From Pseudomonadota bacterium (lineage in GTDB: Bacteria > Pseudomonadota > Alphaproteobacteria > Acetobacterales > Acetobacteraceae), in assembly GCA_021826225.1 (NCBI GenBank), contig JAKBAV010000010.1:1-39863 (forward strand): a stretch of 39,863 nucleotides of DNA, read 5' to 3'. How positions within the stretch are numbered: the stretch's first letter is position 1; each line of letters begins with the position of its first letter. Below the pieces are notes generated by a model. It saw only the letters and a list, made by a program, of their open reading frames with translations, was not told the DNA's origin and did not search any database. The position numbers and the translations under genes are program-made. Positions 17,600 to 26,192 of the stretch are shown here, in pieces.

Positions 17600-18523
17600 T
17601 TGAACGATTTTGTGGTTGAACCCGTGCTCGATGCGCAGGCCGAACTCGGCGAACATCCGGTCTGGTCGGATACGCAACAATGCCTGTACTGGCTCGACAT
17701 CGAACGGCGGACGCTGAACCGTTTCGATCCGCGCAGCGTGGAGAATACCTCATGGCCGCTGCCCGCGCGCCCTGGCTGCTTCGCCTTCCAGGCGGATGGC
17801 AATATGGTACTCACTGCGGCTGACGGCATCTATGCGTTCGATTTCGCAACCGGCAAAGCCACGCTGCTCCACGCCCCGCCGCATGACCCCGCCGTGATGC
17901 GCTTCAATGACGGGCGTTGCGACCGCCAGGGCCGGCTCTGGTGCGGCACCGTGCGCACCGATATGGGCATGGATAATACCGGCGATAATGCCTATTATCG
18001 GTTCGACGAGCGCGGGCTCGTGAAGATGCTGACCGATGTCGGCCTCACCAACGGCACCGCCTTCAGCCCGGATGGCCGCACCATGTACCGTGCCCAGACC
18101 GAGACACGGCAGATTTTCGCCTATGACTATGACACAGCGACAGGCACCCCCACCGGCCAGCGCCTGTTCGCAACGGTCCCCGGGGAATACGGCATGCCGG
18201 ACGGTGCCACGGTCGATGCCGAGGGCGGCTACTGGGTGGCGCTATCCGCACCGCCCGGCACCAGGCCGTTCGGCGGCGTGATGCGCTTCACCCCGGGCGG
18301 CGCGCGCGATATTTATATCGAACTGCCAATCCCCTTCGTGACCATGCCGGCCTTTGGCGGCGCCGATCTGGCAACCCTCTATCTCACCACCGCCAGCCTG
18401 GCGGCCTTCATGCCCGATGGCGTTCCCCCCCATGCCGGCAGTATTTTCGCCGTGCGGACAGGGTTTCGCGGCGCGCCCGAAACGCATTTTCGCGGCGGCC
18501 CGTTACACGAACCCATCCCGTAA
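17600..18523 (+). CDS. SMP-30/gluconolactonase/LRE family lactonase
   Basis: A 307-residue six-bladed beta-propeller. Divalent-metal ligands expected from SMP-30 structures are present: E18 in LGEHPVW, N151 in GLTNGTAFSPDG and D201 in MPDGATVDAEGGYW; N103 in FNDGRCD is also the usual second-shell residue. The family hydrolyses sugar lactones and other lactones. The start is TTG 17602-style: TTG at 17600, 29 bp after the previous stop, with only a weak GCGG upstream; no in-frame ATG precedes the E18 region. Fourth gene of the operon. It ends 36 bp from convergent epoxide hydrolase. Confidence 0.9.
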   Translation: MNDFVVEPVLDAQAELGEHPVWSDTQQCLYWLDIERRTLNRFDPRSVENTSWPLPARPGCFAFQADGNMVLTAADGIYAFDFATGKATLLHAPPHDPAVMRFNDGRCDRQGRLWCGTVRTDMGMDNTGDNAYYRFDERGLVKMLTDVGLTNGTAFSPDGRTMYRAQTETRQIFAYDYDTATGTPTGQRLFATVPGEYGMPDGATVDAEGGYWVALSAPPGTRPFGGVMRFTPGGARDIYIELPIPFVTMPAFGGADLATLYLTTASLAAFMPDGVPPHAGSIFAVRTGFRGAPETHFRGGPLHEPIP

Positions 18524-18559
18524 CACCGACCAGCCCGGCGGCTTAGCAAAGTGGCTATG

Positions 18560-19723
18560 CTAACGCAGCGTCCGGAAGGCATCGCGCAGTTCGTCCACGA
18601 ACATCGCCGGCTGCTCAAAGGCCGCGAAATGCCCGCCTTTATCCAGCTCACGCCAATGGATCAGCTGCGGAAACCGGCGCGCCGCCCAACGCCGCGAGGA
18701 CCTGAAAATCTCGCGCGGGAAAATGCTGCACCCCACCGGCACATCCACCCGCCGCGCGGTAAAACTCCATAAACTCTCCCAGTACAGCCGCGCCGAGGCC
18801 GCCGCGTTGCCCGGCAGCCAGTACAGCATGATATTGTCCAACATCTCATCCAGGCTCAGCACATTGCGCGGGTCGCCATCGCAATCGGCCCATTCGGCGA
18901 ATTTTTCGTAAATCCACATGGCCTGGCCCGCCGGCGAATCGGTAAGCCCGTAGCCCAGGGTCTGCGGCCGGGTCATCTGCTGACGGGCATAGGCGTTGCC
19001 CTCCTTGCGGTAGCGCTTCTCCGTCGCCAGCGCCGCCTGCTCGGCCGGTGTGATATCCGCCATATCCTCCGGCGCCGGGCTGGTCAGCACCTGGTTCAGG
19101 TGAATCGCCCGCAGTTCCGGCGGCGCGAGCATGGCGATCTCCGTGGTCACCCCGGCACCCCAGTCGCCGCCTTGCGCGACGAATTTTTCATAGCCGAGTC
19201 GGCGCATCAGCACGATCCACGCGCGCGCAATCCGCTCCAACCCCCAGCCCGGCCCTGCGGGACGGTCCGAGAAGCCAAAGCCCGGCAGAGACGGCGTTAT
19301 GACATGAAACGCATCCGCGGCCCGGCCGCCATGCCACGCCGGGTCCGTCAGGGGAGCAAAAACCTTGTGGAACTCGATCACCGAGCCCGGCCAGCCATGT
19401 GTCAGCAGCAGCGGCAGCGCATCCGGCACGGGGGAACGTATGTGCAGGAAATGAATACCGAGCCCATCGATGGTGGTGCGGTACTGGCCAAGCCCGTTCA
19501 GCATCGCCTCGCAGCGCCGCCAGTCATACTGGTGCGCCCAATAGGCGCAAACCTCGCGCGCCACGGCCAGGCTCACGCCCTGGCTGGCATCGGTCTCGCG
19601 CTCCGGCCAGCGGGTGCGTGCCAGGCGCTCGCGCAGATCGTCCAGCAGCGCCGCCGGCACATCGAGATGCAGGGGCAGAATCTCATCGCCTTGCGGCAAA
19701 GGGAGCTGATAAACGCCGGTCAT
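18560..19723 (-). CDS. epoxide hydrolase (alpha/beta hydrolase, EH N-terminal domain type)
   Basis: A 387-residue enzyme of the microsomal-type epoxide hydrolase family. The N-terminal EH domain (about 12-120) carries RLARTRWPERE and YWAHQYDWR; the oxyanion motif is HGWPGS at 109-114, the nucleophile D187 sits in GGDWGA, and catalytic H365 in DKGGHFAAFEQP. Ring-opening tyrosines are expected in the cap and are plausible there. ATG 19723 fits the usual N terminus, with only a weak GGGCG before it. It faces the SMP-30 operon tail to tail, so it is a separate transcript although it might act on a related metabolite. The P450 at 7 kb could make epoxides, but no link is shown. Confidence 0.93.
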   Translation of the reverse strand: MTGVYQLPLPQGDEILPLHLDVPAALLDDLRERLARTRWPERETDASQGVSLAVAREVCAYWAHQYDWRRCEAMLNGLGQYRTTIDGLGIHFLHIRSPVPDALPLLLTHGWPGSVIEFHKVFAPLTDPAWHGGRAADAFHVITPSLPGFGFSDRPAGPGWGLERIARAWIVLMRRLGYEKFVAQGGDWGAGVTTEIAMLAPPELRAIHLNQVLTSPAPEDMADITPAEQAALATEKRYRKEGNAYARQQMTRPQTLGYGLTDSPAGQAMWIYEKFAEWADCDGDPRNVLSLDEMLDNIMLYWLPGNAAASARLYWESLWSFTARRVDVPVGCSIFPREIFRSSRRWAARRFPQLIHWRELDKGGHFAAFEQPAMFVDELRDAFRTLR

Positions 19724-19805
19724 CGCCCGATCATAAGCGCCTCGGCCCCAGCGGCTTGACGCCACATGCCATATCGCTTGAAGCTGGCCGCAGACGGAGG
19801 GCACC

Positions 19806-20174
19806 ATGATCATCAATATCTGTTTCGGCACGCGGGACCTCGCGCGGGGCGCCGCCTTCTACGACGCCATCGCCCAGGAAATGGGGCTGGCGCGCTATAT
19901 GGAAACCGACAAGGCCATAGGCTGGCGCAACCCGGCCATGGGCATCGGCCTCGCGATAACCTTGCCGTTTGACGGCAACGAGGCAAGCGTGGGCAACGGC
20001 ACCATGGCCACGATAGGGGCCGCCAACGCCGCCCAGGTCGACCGTATTCACGCCATCGCCCTCACTTTGGGCGGCCGGGATGAAGGCGCGCCCGGCCTGC
20101 GCGCCAATGGTTTTTATGCCGCCTATTTCCGCGACCCGGACGGCAACAAGCTTAATGCCGTGGCTTTGGGTTAA
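19806..20174 (+). CDS. VOC family (glyoxalase/bleomycin-resistance fold) protein
   Basis: A 122-residue single VOC domain: RDLARGAAFYDAIAQEMG at the start and YFRDPDGNKLNAV at the end. The usual metal ligands are doubtful: there is no histidine in the first strand, and the C-terminal glutamate of DPDGNxLE is Asn here, as in many small proteobacterial VOC proteins. It may therefore bind a ligand without metal catalysis. GGAGGG lies just before ATG 19806. It is divergent from epoxide hydrolase over 82 bp, in which I see no clear promoter, and ends 4 bp from the convergent DJ-1-like gene. Confidence 0.85.
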   Translation: MIINICFGTRDLARGAAFYDAIAQEMGLARYMETDKAIGWRNPAMGIGLAITLPFDGNEASVGNGTMATIGAANAAQVDRIHAIALTLGGRDEGAPGLRANGFYAAYFRDPDGNKLNAVALG

Positions 20175-20178
20175 ACCG

Positions 20179-20808
20179 TCAGGCCGGCAGGCAGTTGGCC
20201 GCTGCCGGCGCCACCACGAATGGCTCCACGCTGGCGAGCGCGCGCGCCACATACTCATCTTTCTGGCCCACCGGCGCCACGTAATGCATCGCCGCAACCG
20301 CATCCGCGCGTCCGGCCCCACGCAGCAAAAGCCATACGGCCAGGTATTGCGAGGCGAGGCATCCGCCGGCAGTGGCTACATTTCCCTCGGCATAAAAGGG
20401 CTGGTCCAGTACCTTAACGCCCGCCTCGATCACCCAGGGCCTGGTCGTCAGGTCCGTGCAGGCCGGGCGATCACCCAGCAGCCCCAGTTTCGCCAGTAGC
20501 AGCGTGCCCGAACATTGCGCACCGATGAGCTGGCGTGCCGGGTCAAGCCTAATCCTGCCCAGCAGCGCCTCATCTCGCGCGACATCCCGCGTATGGATAC
20601 CGCTGCCAAACAATACGGCGTCCGCCTCGGCGGCGAATTCAAGACCGCGCTGCGCCTCAATCATCACGCCGTTCATCGATGTCACACACGGCGCGGGTGC
20701 GACGATATGCGCTTTCCAGCCTTTGGCCGCCATGCGGTTCAATATTCCGGCGGCGATAAAGGAATCCAGCTCGTTGAACCCATCGAACGTTAGAATGGCG
20801 ATCTGCAT
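20179..20808 (-). CDS. DJ-1/PfpI family protein
   Basis: A 209-residue class I glutamine-amidotransferase-like protein. The nucleophile-elbow cysteine C99 lies in GAQCSGTLLLAKLG, and E13 in GFNELDSF is positioned to activate it; G68-SG follows the strand before. Members include glyoxalase III, isonitrile hydratase (InhA type) and stress chaperones; the N-terminal FDGFNELD pattern fits the PfpI/isonitrile-hydratase side better than amidase regulators, as no helix-turn-helix domain is fused. It sits 3 bp after serS on the same strand and is probably the last cistron of the tatB-tatC-serS transcript. Confidence 0.87.
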   Translation of the reverse strand: MQIAILTFDGFNELDSFIAAGILNRMAAKGWKAHIVAPAPCVTSMNGVMIEAQRGLEFAAEADAVLFGSGIHTRDVARDEALLGRIRLDPARQLIGAQCSGTLLLAKLGLLGDRPACTDLTTRPWVIEAGVKVLDQPFYAEGNVATAGGCLASQYLAVWLLLRGAGRADAVAAMHYVAPVGQKDEYVARALASVEPFVVAPAAANCLPA

Positions 20809-20811
20809 TTG

Positions 20812-22083
20812 TTACCCCGCAGAAATCGTCTCAATCCCGCCCATATAGGGAAGCAGCACGGCGGGGACGGTGATGGAGCCGTCCTCGTTCTGGTAATTCT
20901 CCAGCACCGCGATCAACGCCCGCCCGACCGCGACGCCGGAGCCATTCAGCGTATGCACGAATTCCGGTTTCTGCTCCGGCGGGCGGAACCGCGCATTCAT
21001 GCGCCGCGCCTGAAACGCCCGCATGTTGGAGCAGGAGGAAATTTCCCGGTACGTGCCCTGCCCCGGCACCCAGACTTCGAGGTCAAAGGTTTTCGCCGCG
21101 CCAAACCCGGTATCCCCGGCGCAGAGCAGCACCCGCCGGTAGGGCAGTTCCAGCCGCTCCAGAATCACCTCGGCACAGCGCGTCATGCGCTCATGCTCGG
21201 CCTCGGAGGCCTCCGGCGCCACGATGCTGACCATCTCGACTTTCGAAAACTGGTGCTGACGCAGCATGCCGCGCACATCGCGCCCGGCCGAGCCGGCCTC
21301 GGAGCGGAAGCAGGGCGTCAGTGCCGTCAGCCGCCACGGCAGTTTGGCGCCCGGCAAAATCTCCCCCGCCGCCAGATTGGTCAGCGAGACCTCGGCGGTC
21401 GGGATCAGCCAACGGCCATCGGTGGTGGCGAACAGGTCCTCGGCGAATTTCGGCAACTGCCCGGTACCGAATACCGCCGCGTCATTCACCAGCAGCGGTG
21501 TCACGGTCTCGGAATAGCCATGCTCGCCAGTATGCACATCGAGCATGAACTGCCCCAGCGCCCGCTCCAACCTGGCCAGCGCGCCATGCAGCACGGTAAA
21601 CCGGCTACCCGCGATTTTAGCAGCACCCGCGAAATCCATCAGCCCGAGCGCCTCGCCCAGCTCAAAATGCTGCTTTACCGCGAAGCCGAAATCACGCTTC
21701 GTCCCCCATTCCTTCTCAACCTTGTTGTCAGCCTCGTCGCGCCCCGCGGGCACCGCCGCATCCAGCAGGTTGGGGATTTTCGCCAGCGCGTCGCGCAGCA
21801 AAATATCCAGCCGCGGCACATCAGCCTCCAGCGCCTCACTCTCGCCGCGTATGCCGGAGGCCTCAGCCTCCAGCGCGGCGGTATCCAGCTTCGCCCGCTT
21901 GGCTTCGCCGATGCGCCTGGAAATGGCGTTGCGCCGCGCCTGCAAGGCCTCCGCCTCGGTAATGGCGCGACGGCGCTCCTCGTCAATTGCCAGCAGTTCA
22001 TGGCTCAGCGGCAGTATGCCGCGCCGCGCGCAGGCGGCGTCGAAGCCGGCGGCATCCTCGCGGATCAGCTTTATATCATGCAT
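20812..22083 (-). CDS. serS: serine--tRNA ligase
   Basis: Class II synthetase charging tRNA-Ser (and tRNA-Sec where present). The 423-residue protein has an N-terminal long coiled-coil arm (about 30-105) that grips the tRNA variable arm, motif 2 in [15 protein letters not shown], and motif 3 in [22 protein letters not shown] 22083 (MHDIKLIRE) is the standard N terminus; it overlaps the tatC stop by 8 bp. A TTG two codons earlier is less likely. The tatC-serS linkage is typical of alphaproteobacteria. Confidence 0.97.
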   Translation of the reverse strand: MHDIKLIREDAAGFDAACARRGILPLSHELLAIDEERRRAITEAEALQARRNAISRRIGEAKRAKLDTAALEAEASGIRGESEALEADVPRLDILLRDALAKIPNLLDAAVPAGRDEADNKVEKEWGTKRDFGFAVKQHFELGEALGLMDFAGAAKIAGSRFTVLHGALARLERALGQFMLDVHTGEHGYSETVTPLLVNDAAVFGTGQLPKFAEDLFATTDGRWLIPTAEVSLTNLAAGEILPGAKLPWRLTALTPCFRSEAGSAGRDVRGMLRQHQFSKVEMVSIVAPEASEAEHERMTRCAEVILERLELPYRRVLLCAGDTGFGAAKTFDLEVWVPGQGTYREISSCSNMRAFQARRMNARFRPPEQKPEFVHTLNGSGVAVGRALIAVLENYQNEDGSITVPAVLLPYMGGIETISAG

Positions 22084-22903
22084 TTTCAACCACCGGCTTG
22101 GGCTCCACCATGCGGACGGTGAAGAACGAAATTTCGAACAGACCGATCAGCAGCGCCGCCATCATGCACTGGCTCGGCACATCGGGCGGCGCCAGCACCG
22201 CAGCCATCACGAAGCAGCCGACATAGGCGTAGCGCCGGTATTTCTTCAAACCGGCCGAGGTGACGATACCGACCTTGCCAAGCAAGGTAAGCAGCACGGG
22301 TAATTCGAACGAGAGCCCGAAGGCGAAGATCACCTTCATCGTGGTGTTCAGATAGTCGCTCACCTTGGCCATGAGGGCGATCTGGACATCCGCCCCTGGC
22401 GTGGTGTTCTGAAAGGACAGGAAGAATTTGAACATCACGGGGAAGAACCCGTAATATGCCACCGCCCCGCCGGCGAAAAACAGCACGGGCGTGACGATGA
22501 GGAACGGCAAAAGCGCGCGGCGCTCCTTTTTGTAAAGTCCCGGCGCCACGAACAGCCATATCTGCGTGGCCACCACGGGGAAAGAGATAAACGCGGCGGA
22601 AAACGCCGCGATCTTCACATAGGTGAAAAACGCCTCGAACAGCGCCGTGTAGATCAGCTCCGGCTTCTCGCCGCGCGCCTTCAGCGCATGCGCCAGCGGC
22701 GCCGCCAGAAAATTATACAGTACAGGCGCGAAATGGTAGCAGACGATGAAGGCCAGCACGAAGGTCGCAACCGACCACACTAGGCGCTTGCGCAATTCGG
22801 CCAGATGCTCAAGCAGCGGCATTTCCTTGTCGTTTATCTCGTCTCCCTGGATCTCTTCTTCCGGGGCGGCATCTGGCGCGGTATCGCCGGTCTCAGCATT
22901 CAT
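22076..22903 (-). CDS. tatC: Sec-independent protein translocase subunit TatC
   Basis: Inner-membrane receptor core of the Tat system, recognising twin-arginine signal peptides. The 275-residue protein has a cytoplasmic N terminus with [14 protein letters not shown], the signature before TM1, about six transmembrane segments, the [26 protein letters not shown] region and the conserved loop before TM4, and the final APPDVPSQ motif. The N-terminal acidic tail of about 25 residues is longer than in E. coli TatC. It starts 3 bp after tatB and overlaps serS. No tatA is adjacent. Confidence 0.97.
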   Translation of the reverse strand: MNAETGDTAPDAAPEEEIQGDEINDKEMPLLEHLAELRKRLVWSVATFVLAFIVCYHFAPVLYNFLAAPLAHALKARGEKPELIYTALFEAFFTYVKIAAFSAAFISFPVVATQIWLFVAPGLYKKERRALLPFLIVTPVLFFAGGAVAYYGFFPVMFKFFLSFQNTTPGADVQIALMAKVSDYLNTTMKVIFAFGLSFELPVLLTLLGKVGIVTSAGLKKYRRYAYVGCFVMAAVLAPPDVPSQCMMAALLIGLFEISFFTVRMVEPKPVVENA

Positions 22904-22906
22904 GTC

Positions 22907-23356
22907 TCAGTACCCCCAACGCTTGGTGCCCGGGGGCAGAATGGCGGGCACGGGCGCCTTGCGGGCGGCCTCAGGCGGAATGATGCTCGGCGCATCCGGC
23001 GGCGCCTCCACCACCTCGGCGGGCGGCGTGAAATCGGTGCCGGGCACCTTGGCCATCAGCGCATCCATATCCTTGATGCTGGCGCGCAGCAGCCCATCCG
23101 AGTCGAGCGTCTTGGCCAGAGCCGCCGGAAGCGTTCGGTGGATGCTGGCGGCTTTTCTGATATCCCCAGCGACATCGGCAATATTCGCCTCGCGCATCAT
23201 CTCATCGATATGACCCTGGAATTCCGAGGCCATGGCGCGCGCCTTCTTGATCAGCCCGGTAATCGTGCGAATCGCCACGGGAAAATCCTTGGGCCCGATG
23301 ACGATCAACGCCACGGCCAGGATGATCCCGATCTCGCCCCACGAAAATCCAAACAT
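22907..23356 (-). CDS. tatB: Sec-independent protein translocase subunit TatB
   Basis: The 149-residue protein has a single N-terminal membrane helix (MFGFSWGEIGIILAVALIVIGP), the GPKD hinge, an amphipathic helix with a TITGLIKKARAMASEFQ pattern and a Pro/Ala-rich C-terminal tail. The Glu8 position in the membrane helix and longer length favour TatB over TatA. It associates with TatC as the signal-peptide receptor. The gene is followed directly by tatC. The 75-bp gap before it (to the chaC-like gene) contains only a short GCCG/CGGC hairpin and a CAAGC/GCTTG dyad, neither convincing as a terminator. Confidence 0.93.
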   Translation of the reverse strand: MFGFSWGEIGIILAVALIVIGPKDFPVAIRTITGLIKKARAMASEFQGHIDEMMREANIADVAGDIRKAASIHRTLPAALAKTLDSDGLLRASIKDMDALMAKVPGTDFTPPAEVVEAPPDAPSIIPPEAARKAPVPAILPPGTKRWGY

Positions 23357-23431
23357 TATACCAACCCAAGCATGCCCGCTTGCTAGCAGGGTCTTAAGGC
23401 TCAGGCAAAGCCGTTGCCCGGCGGTTTAACC

Positions 23432-24115
23432 CTATGGCGGCAAAGCGGCCATGATGCGCGCCAGATTGCTATCCCGCACGCCGAGTTCGCGCAGATGCGC
23501 CACCGTGTTTTCCAGATATTCCCGGCAGGTGCCAAGCTCGCCGCAGCCGCTGGCGATGAGCACCGCCGTCTCGGCCACCGAGAACGCCCTGGTATAGCGC
23601 GGATGCGCGGGGTTGATAACGAAAGTAAGCGCGCGGAATTTGCCACCTTTCACCACGCTGGCGGCCTCGGCGCAGGATTCCAGCGTCACCCAGCGGGCAT
23701 TATAGGCGCCGCCGAACATCTCGCGCTGCCAGAGCAGTCCCAGCTCCTCCCGCACCTGGGCGGCGGCGATGCGAAAGGCGACGCCACGGCAGGCGCCGCC
23801 CTGGTCCAGGGCCAGCATCAGCCCCGGGGTTCGCGGCGTGCCCCGCCCAACATAGATTTTAAGACAAAACCGCCTGTGCCAGCCGCGCAGCAAGGCGCAG
23901 GCACGCTCAGCATGGTTAAAAGCCGGGTTCCAGATCAGCGAGCCGTAGCCGAACACCCATAAATCCTCGGCGGTATCATGCGCGCTCAGTATGGCATCGA
24001 GGAGTTCGGCCATCTCGGCCTCACTGCGCCAGCGCATATCGGGGTGGATGGCCGCATGCCGGCGCTGAAATTCGGTCAGGCTACCATCCACCAAGGCCTC
24101 CCGCGTGATCTTCAT
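23432..24115 (-). CDS. ChaC-like gamma-glutamylcyclotransferase
   Basis: A 227-residue member of the GCG/ChaC family, which cleaves glutathione (or other gamma-glutamyl amino acids) to 5-oxoproline. The YGSLIWNP motif is seen at 57-64 and the catalytic Glu is E132 in WQREMFGGAY. Further motifs RGTPRTPGL and a C-terminal YLENTVAHLRELG match the bacterial ChaC form. Its ATG overlaps the scpB stop as ATGA, so it is the next cistron of the scp operon. This is the place where tatA stands in many alphaproteobacteria. Confidence 0.9.
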   Translation of the reverse strand: MKITREALVDGSLTEFQRRHAAIHPDMRWRSEAEMAELLDAILSAHDTAEDLWVFGYGSLIWNPAFNHAERACALLRGWHRRFCLKIYVGRGTPRTPGLMLALDQGGACRGVAFRIAAAQVREELGLLWQREMFGGAYNARWVTLESCAEAASVVKGGKFRALTFVINPAHPRYTRAFSVAETAVLIASGCGELGTCREYLENTVAHLRELGVRDSNLARIMAALPP

Positions 24116-24774
24116 GGCGCCGAATCGGGCGCCGGCTCAGGCTCCGAATCGGGTAGCGACTCGGCCGAATCGGAGGTCGATTCTTCGAGTCGCGGCGTCA
24201 GCACTGGCGGCGGGTCCTTCAATGCCGGGCCTGTCGGGTCGATCAGCAATTCCTCGCGCCGCGGCATGTCACGTAGATCATTCAGGCTGAAATGTGCCAG
24301 AAAAGCCGGGGTGGTGCCCCAAAGCGTCGGCCGGCCCGGGGTTTCCTTACGACCTTTTGGCGTCACCAGCCCATTCTCCAGCAACAGGTCCAGCGTGTTC
24401 TGCGAGAGTGCGGCGCCGCGTATCTCTTCGACCTCAGGCCGGGTAACGGGCTGATGGTAGGCGATGATCGCCAGCGTCTCCATCGCCACACGCGGCAGAC
24501 GGCGCGGCAGTTCGACCACCTTGCGTAAATACGGCGCCACATCCGGCGCGGTACGGAACTGCCAGCCGCCACCCACCTGCACGAGGTTGACCCCGCGCCC
24601 GGCATAAGTCCGCGTGAGTGCCGCCATCACGGCATCGACATCCGCCGCCTCAGGCAGGATCTGCGCCAGCACGCGCGGCGTCACGGCCGTGGTGGCTGCG
24701 AATACCACCGCCTCGGCCAGCCGCAGGGCTTCCATCATCACGCCGTTGCCCGCTTCGCCTTCAGCCTCACTCAT
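24112..24774 (-). CDS. scpB: segregation and condensation protein B
   Basis: Winged-helix partner of ScpA and SMC in chromosome condensation. The 220-residue protein has the tandem winged-helix core (AEAVVFAATTAVTPRVLAQ, VETLAIIAYHQPVTRPEVEEIRG, LVTPKGRKETPGRPTLWGTT) and FLAHFSLNDLRDMP at the end of the core. An acidic Ser/Asp/Pro tail of about 25 residues follows and comes from a short DNA repeat. It overlaps scpA by 8 bp and the chaC-like gene by 4 bp. Confidence 0.95.
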   Translation of the reverse strand: MSEAEGEAGNGVMMEALRLAEAVVFAATTAVTPRVLAQILPEAADVDAVMAALTRTYAGRGVNLVQVGGGWQFRTAPDVAPYLRKVVELPRRLPRVAMETLAIIAYHQPVTRPEVEEIRGAALSQNTLDLLLENGLVTPKGRKETPGRPTLWGTTPAFLAHFSLNDLRDMPRREELLIDPTGPALKDPPPVLTPRLEESTSDSAESLPDSEPEPAPDSAP

Positions 24775-25519
24775 CGCTTGCGCCCCATTCCGCCCTCTGG
24801 CTCCGTATCAATATGGGGCCGAATTTCTCATTCTGCCGCAAATGCAGACGGCCATCTTTCGCCATTTCCAGCCCGGCGATCAAGGTCGCCGAAATCGCGG
24901 CGCGGCGCGGAATACCATCTTCCAGCCCCTCGGGCAGAAAATGTTCGAGGCTCGACCAGTCGGGCAGCGAGCCGAGCAGGCGGGAGAGCCGCTCCAGCGC
25001 GTTCTGCACGGAAAAATACAGCATCGGCTTTGGCCTGTATTGCAGCTTTGCCCCCGCCCGGCGCCGCGCCGCGAGATAGGCCGAAAGCAGGCCGGACATC
25101 TCAAGCCGTAATCTGCTCCGGTCGGTTTCCGTAAACGCCTCGGGGATGCCGCGGGCAAACACATCCCAGCCGAGCTGCGGTCTGGCCCCCAGCCAGGCGG
25201 CCGCCTGGCGCATGGCCTGCAGGTCGATCAACCTGGCCTGTAAAATCTCGGCAGCGGTCTCGGCATCCTCCGGCTCCCCAAGCTGCGGCACCAGCAGGCG
25301 GGATTTCAGCCAGGTGAGCCACGCCGCCATCACCAGCCAATCCGCCGCCAGTTCCAGCCGCACCCGTCGCGCCCCCTCGATTACGGCGAGAAACTGTTCG
25401 ACCAGCGCCAGGATGGAGATTTTCGCAAGATCGACCTTCTGCGCCCGCGCCAGTTCCAGCAGAAGATCGAGCGGCCCCTCAAAGCCTTCAAGGTGCAGGA
25501 CAAGCGCCTCAGTTTCCAA
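24767..25519 (-). CDS. scpA: segregation and condensation protein A
   Basis: Kleisin subunit that bridges SMC heads. The 250-residue protein has the N-terminal FEGPLDLLLELARAQKVDLAKISILALVEQFL helix, AADWLVMAAWLTWLKSRLLVP, and a C-terminal winged helix with ISATLIAGLEMAKDGRLHLRQNEKFGPI. Lengths match the family. ATG 25519 overlaps the end of the M50 protease gene by 11 bp, and its 3' end overlaps scpB by 8 bp, indicating one translationally linked unit. Confidence 0.95.
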   Translation of the reverse strand: METEALVLHLEGFEGPLDLLLELARAQKVDLAKISILALVEQFLAVIEGARRVRLELAADWLVMAAWLTWLKSRLLVPQLGEPEDAETAAEILQARLIDLQAMRQAAAWLGARPQLGWDVFARGIPEAFTETDRSRLRLEMSGLLSAYLAARRRAGAKLQYRPKPMLYFSVQNALERLSRLLGSLPDWSSLEHFLPEGLEDGIPRRAAISATLIAGLEMAKDGRLHLRQNEKFGPILIRSQRAEWGASDE

Positions 25520-26192
25520 TATTATTCCCCGTAAGCATCAGCACGATCCGTAGACCATAAGGCAAAATCCGAGCCATGGCCTCCTGAAACGGGTCAAACC
25601 TCAGCCCAAATTGCTGCAATAGCACGGGCAGGATAAAAATGAGCAGAAACACCAGCATTATCCCCATGCGCTCGGCCTTAGCCAGGCGCATGGCGAGTGG
25701 CAGCGGCAAAACCCCGACGGCGATGCGTCCGCCATCCAGCGGGGGCAGCGGGATGAGGTTAAAAATTCCTATTACCAGATTGATTTCAATGAAAAATACA
25801 AGCGCATCAAGCCCCATGCCGCCATGCAGGGCCAGGCCGGCGAGCAGTGCCAGGATGAAATTGCTCGCGGGCCCCGCAAGCGCCACGATGGCCATGAGCC
25901 GGCGCGGGTCACCCCTACCCTTTAACCGCAAATTCATAGGGTTAACCGGCACCGGCTTGGCCCAGCCATAAATGAACACGACATGGCCGATACTCGCGAT
26001 CTGGCCGATGGCGAGCATCAAGGGCAGCACCACGCTGCCAAACGGGTCGATATGTTTCAGCGGATTAAGCGTCAGCCGCCCCGCATCCCTGGCGGTCTCG
26101 TCACCAAACAGATGTGCGACATAGCCATGCGCGACCTCATGCAGCACCATGGCCGGGATGAGCAGCAGCAGATACAGCAGGCCGCCGCTCAT
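25509..26192 (-). CDS. site-2 protease family (M50) zinc metalloprotease
   Basis: A 227-residue membrane protease with five or six transmembrane segments. The zinc-binding HEVAH (H18/E19/H22) is in the first segment, and the third ligand Asp is in NLIPLPPLDGGR (about 141-152). It is the short, PDZ-less group of S2P proteins common beside scpAB in alphaproteobacteria; substrates are not known. ATG 26192 overlaps the nagZ stop as ATGA. Confidence 0.93.
   Translation of the reverse strand: MSGGLLYLLLLIPAMVLHEVAHGYVAHLFGDETARDAGRLTLNPLKHIDPFGSVVLPLMLAIGQIASIGHVVFIYGWAKPVPVNPMNLRLKGRGDPRRLMAIVALAGPASNFILALLAGLALHGGMGLDALVFFIEINLVIGIFNLIPLPPLDGGRIAVGVLPLPLAMRLAKAERMGIMLVFLLIFILPVLLQQFGLRFDPFQEAMARILPYGLRIVLMLTGNNIGN

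Noticed and set aside
20809-22122. 437-codon plus-strand open frame opposite serS
   Set aside because: serS motifs are certain on the minus strand; the other frame shows no protein family signal.
23367-23421. Possible terminators (CAAGC/GCTTG dyad and GCCG/CGGC hairpin) before tatB
   Set aside because: Stems of four or five pairs without a convincing T-run; too weak to call.
23357-23431. Search for a small tatA gene between tatB and the chaC-like gene
   Set aside because: Only 75 bp are available, with no start codon followed by a hydrophobic helix.
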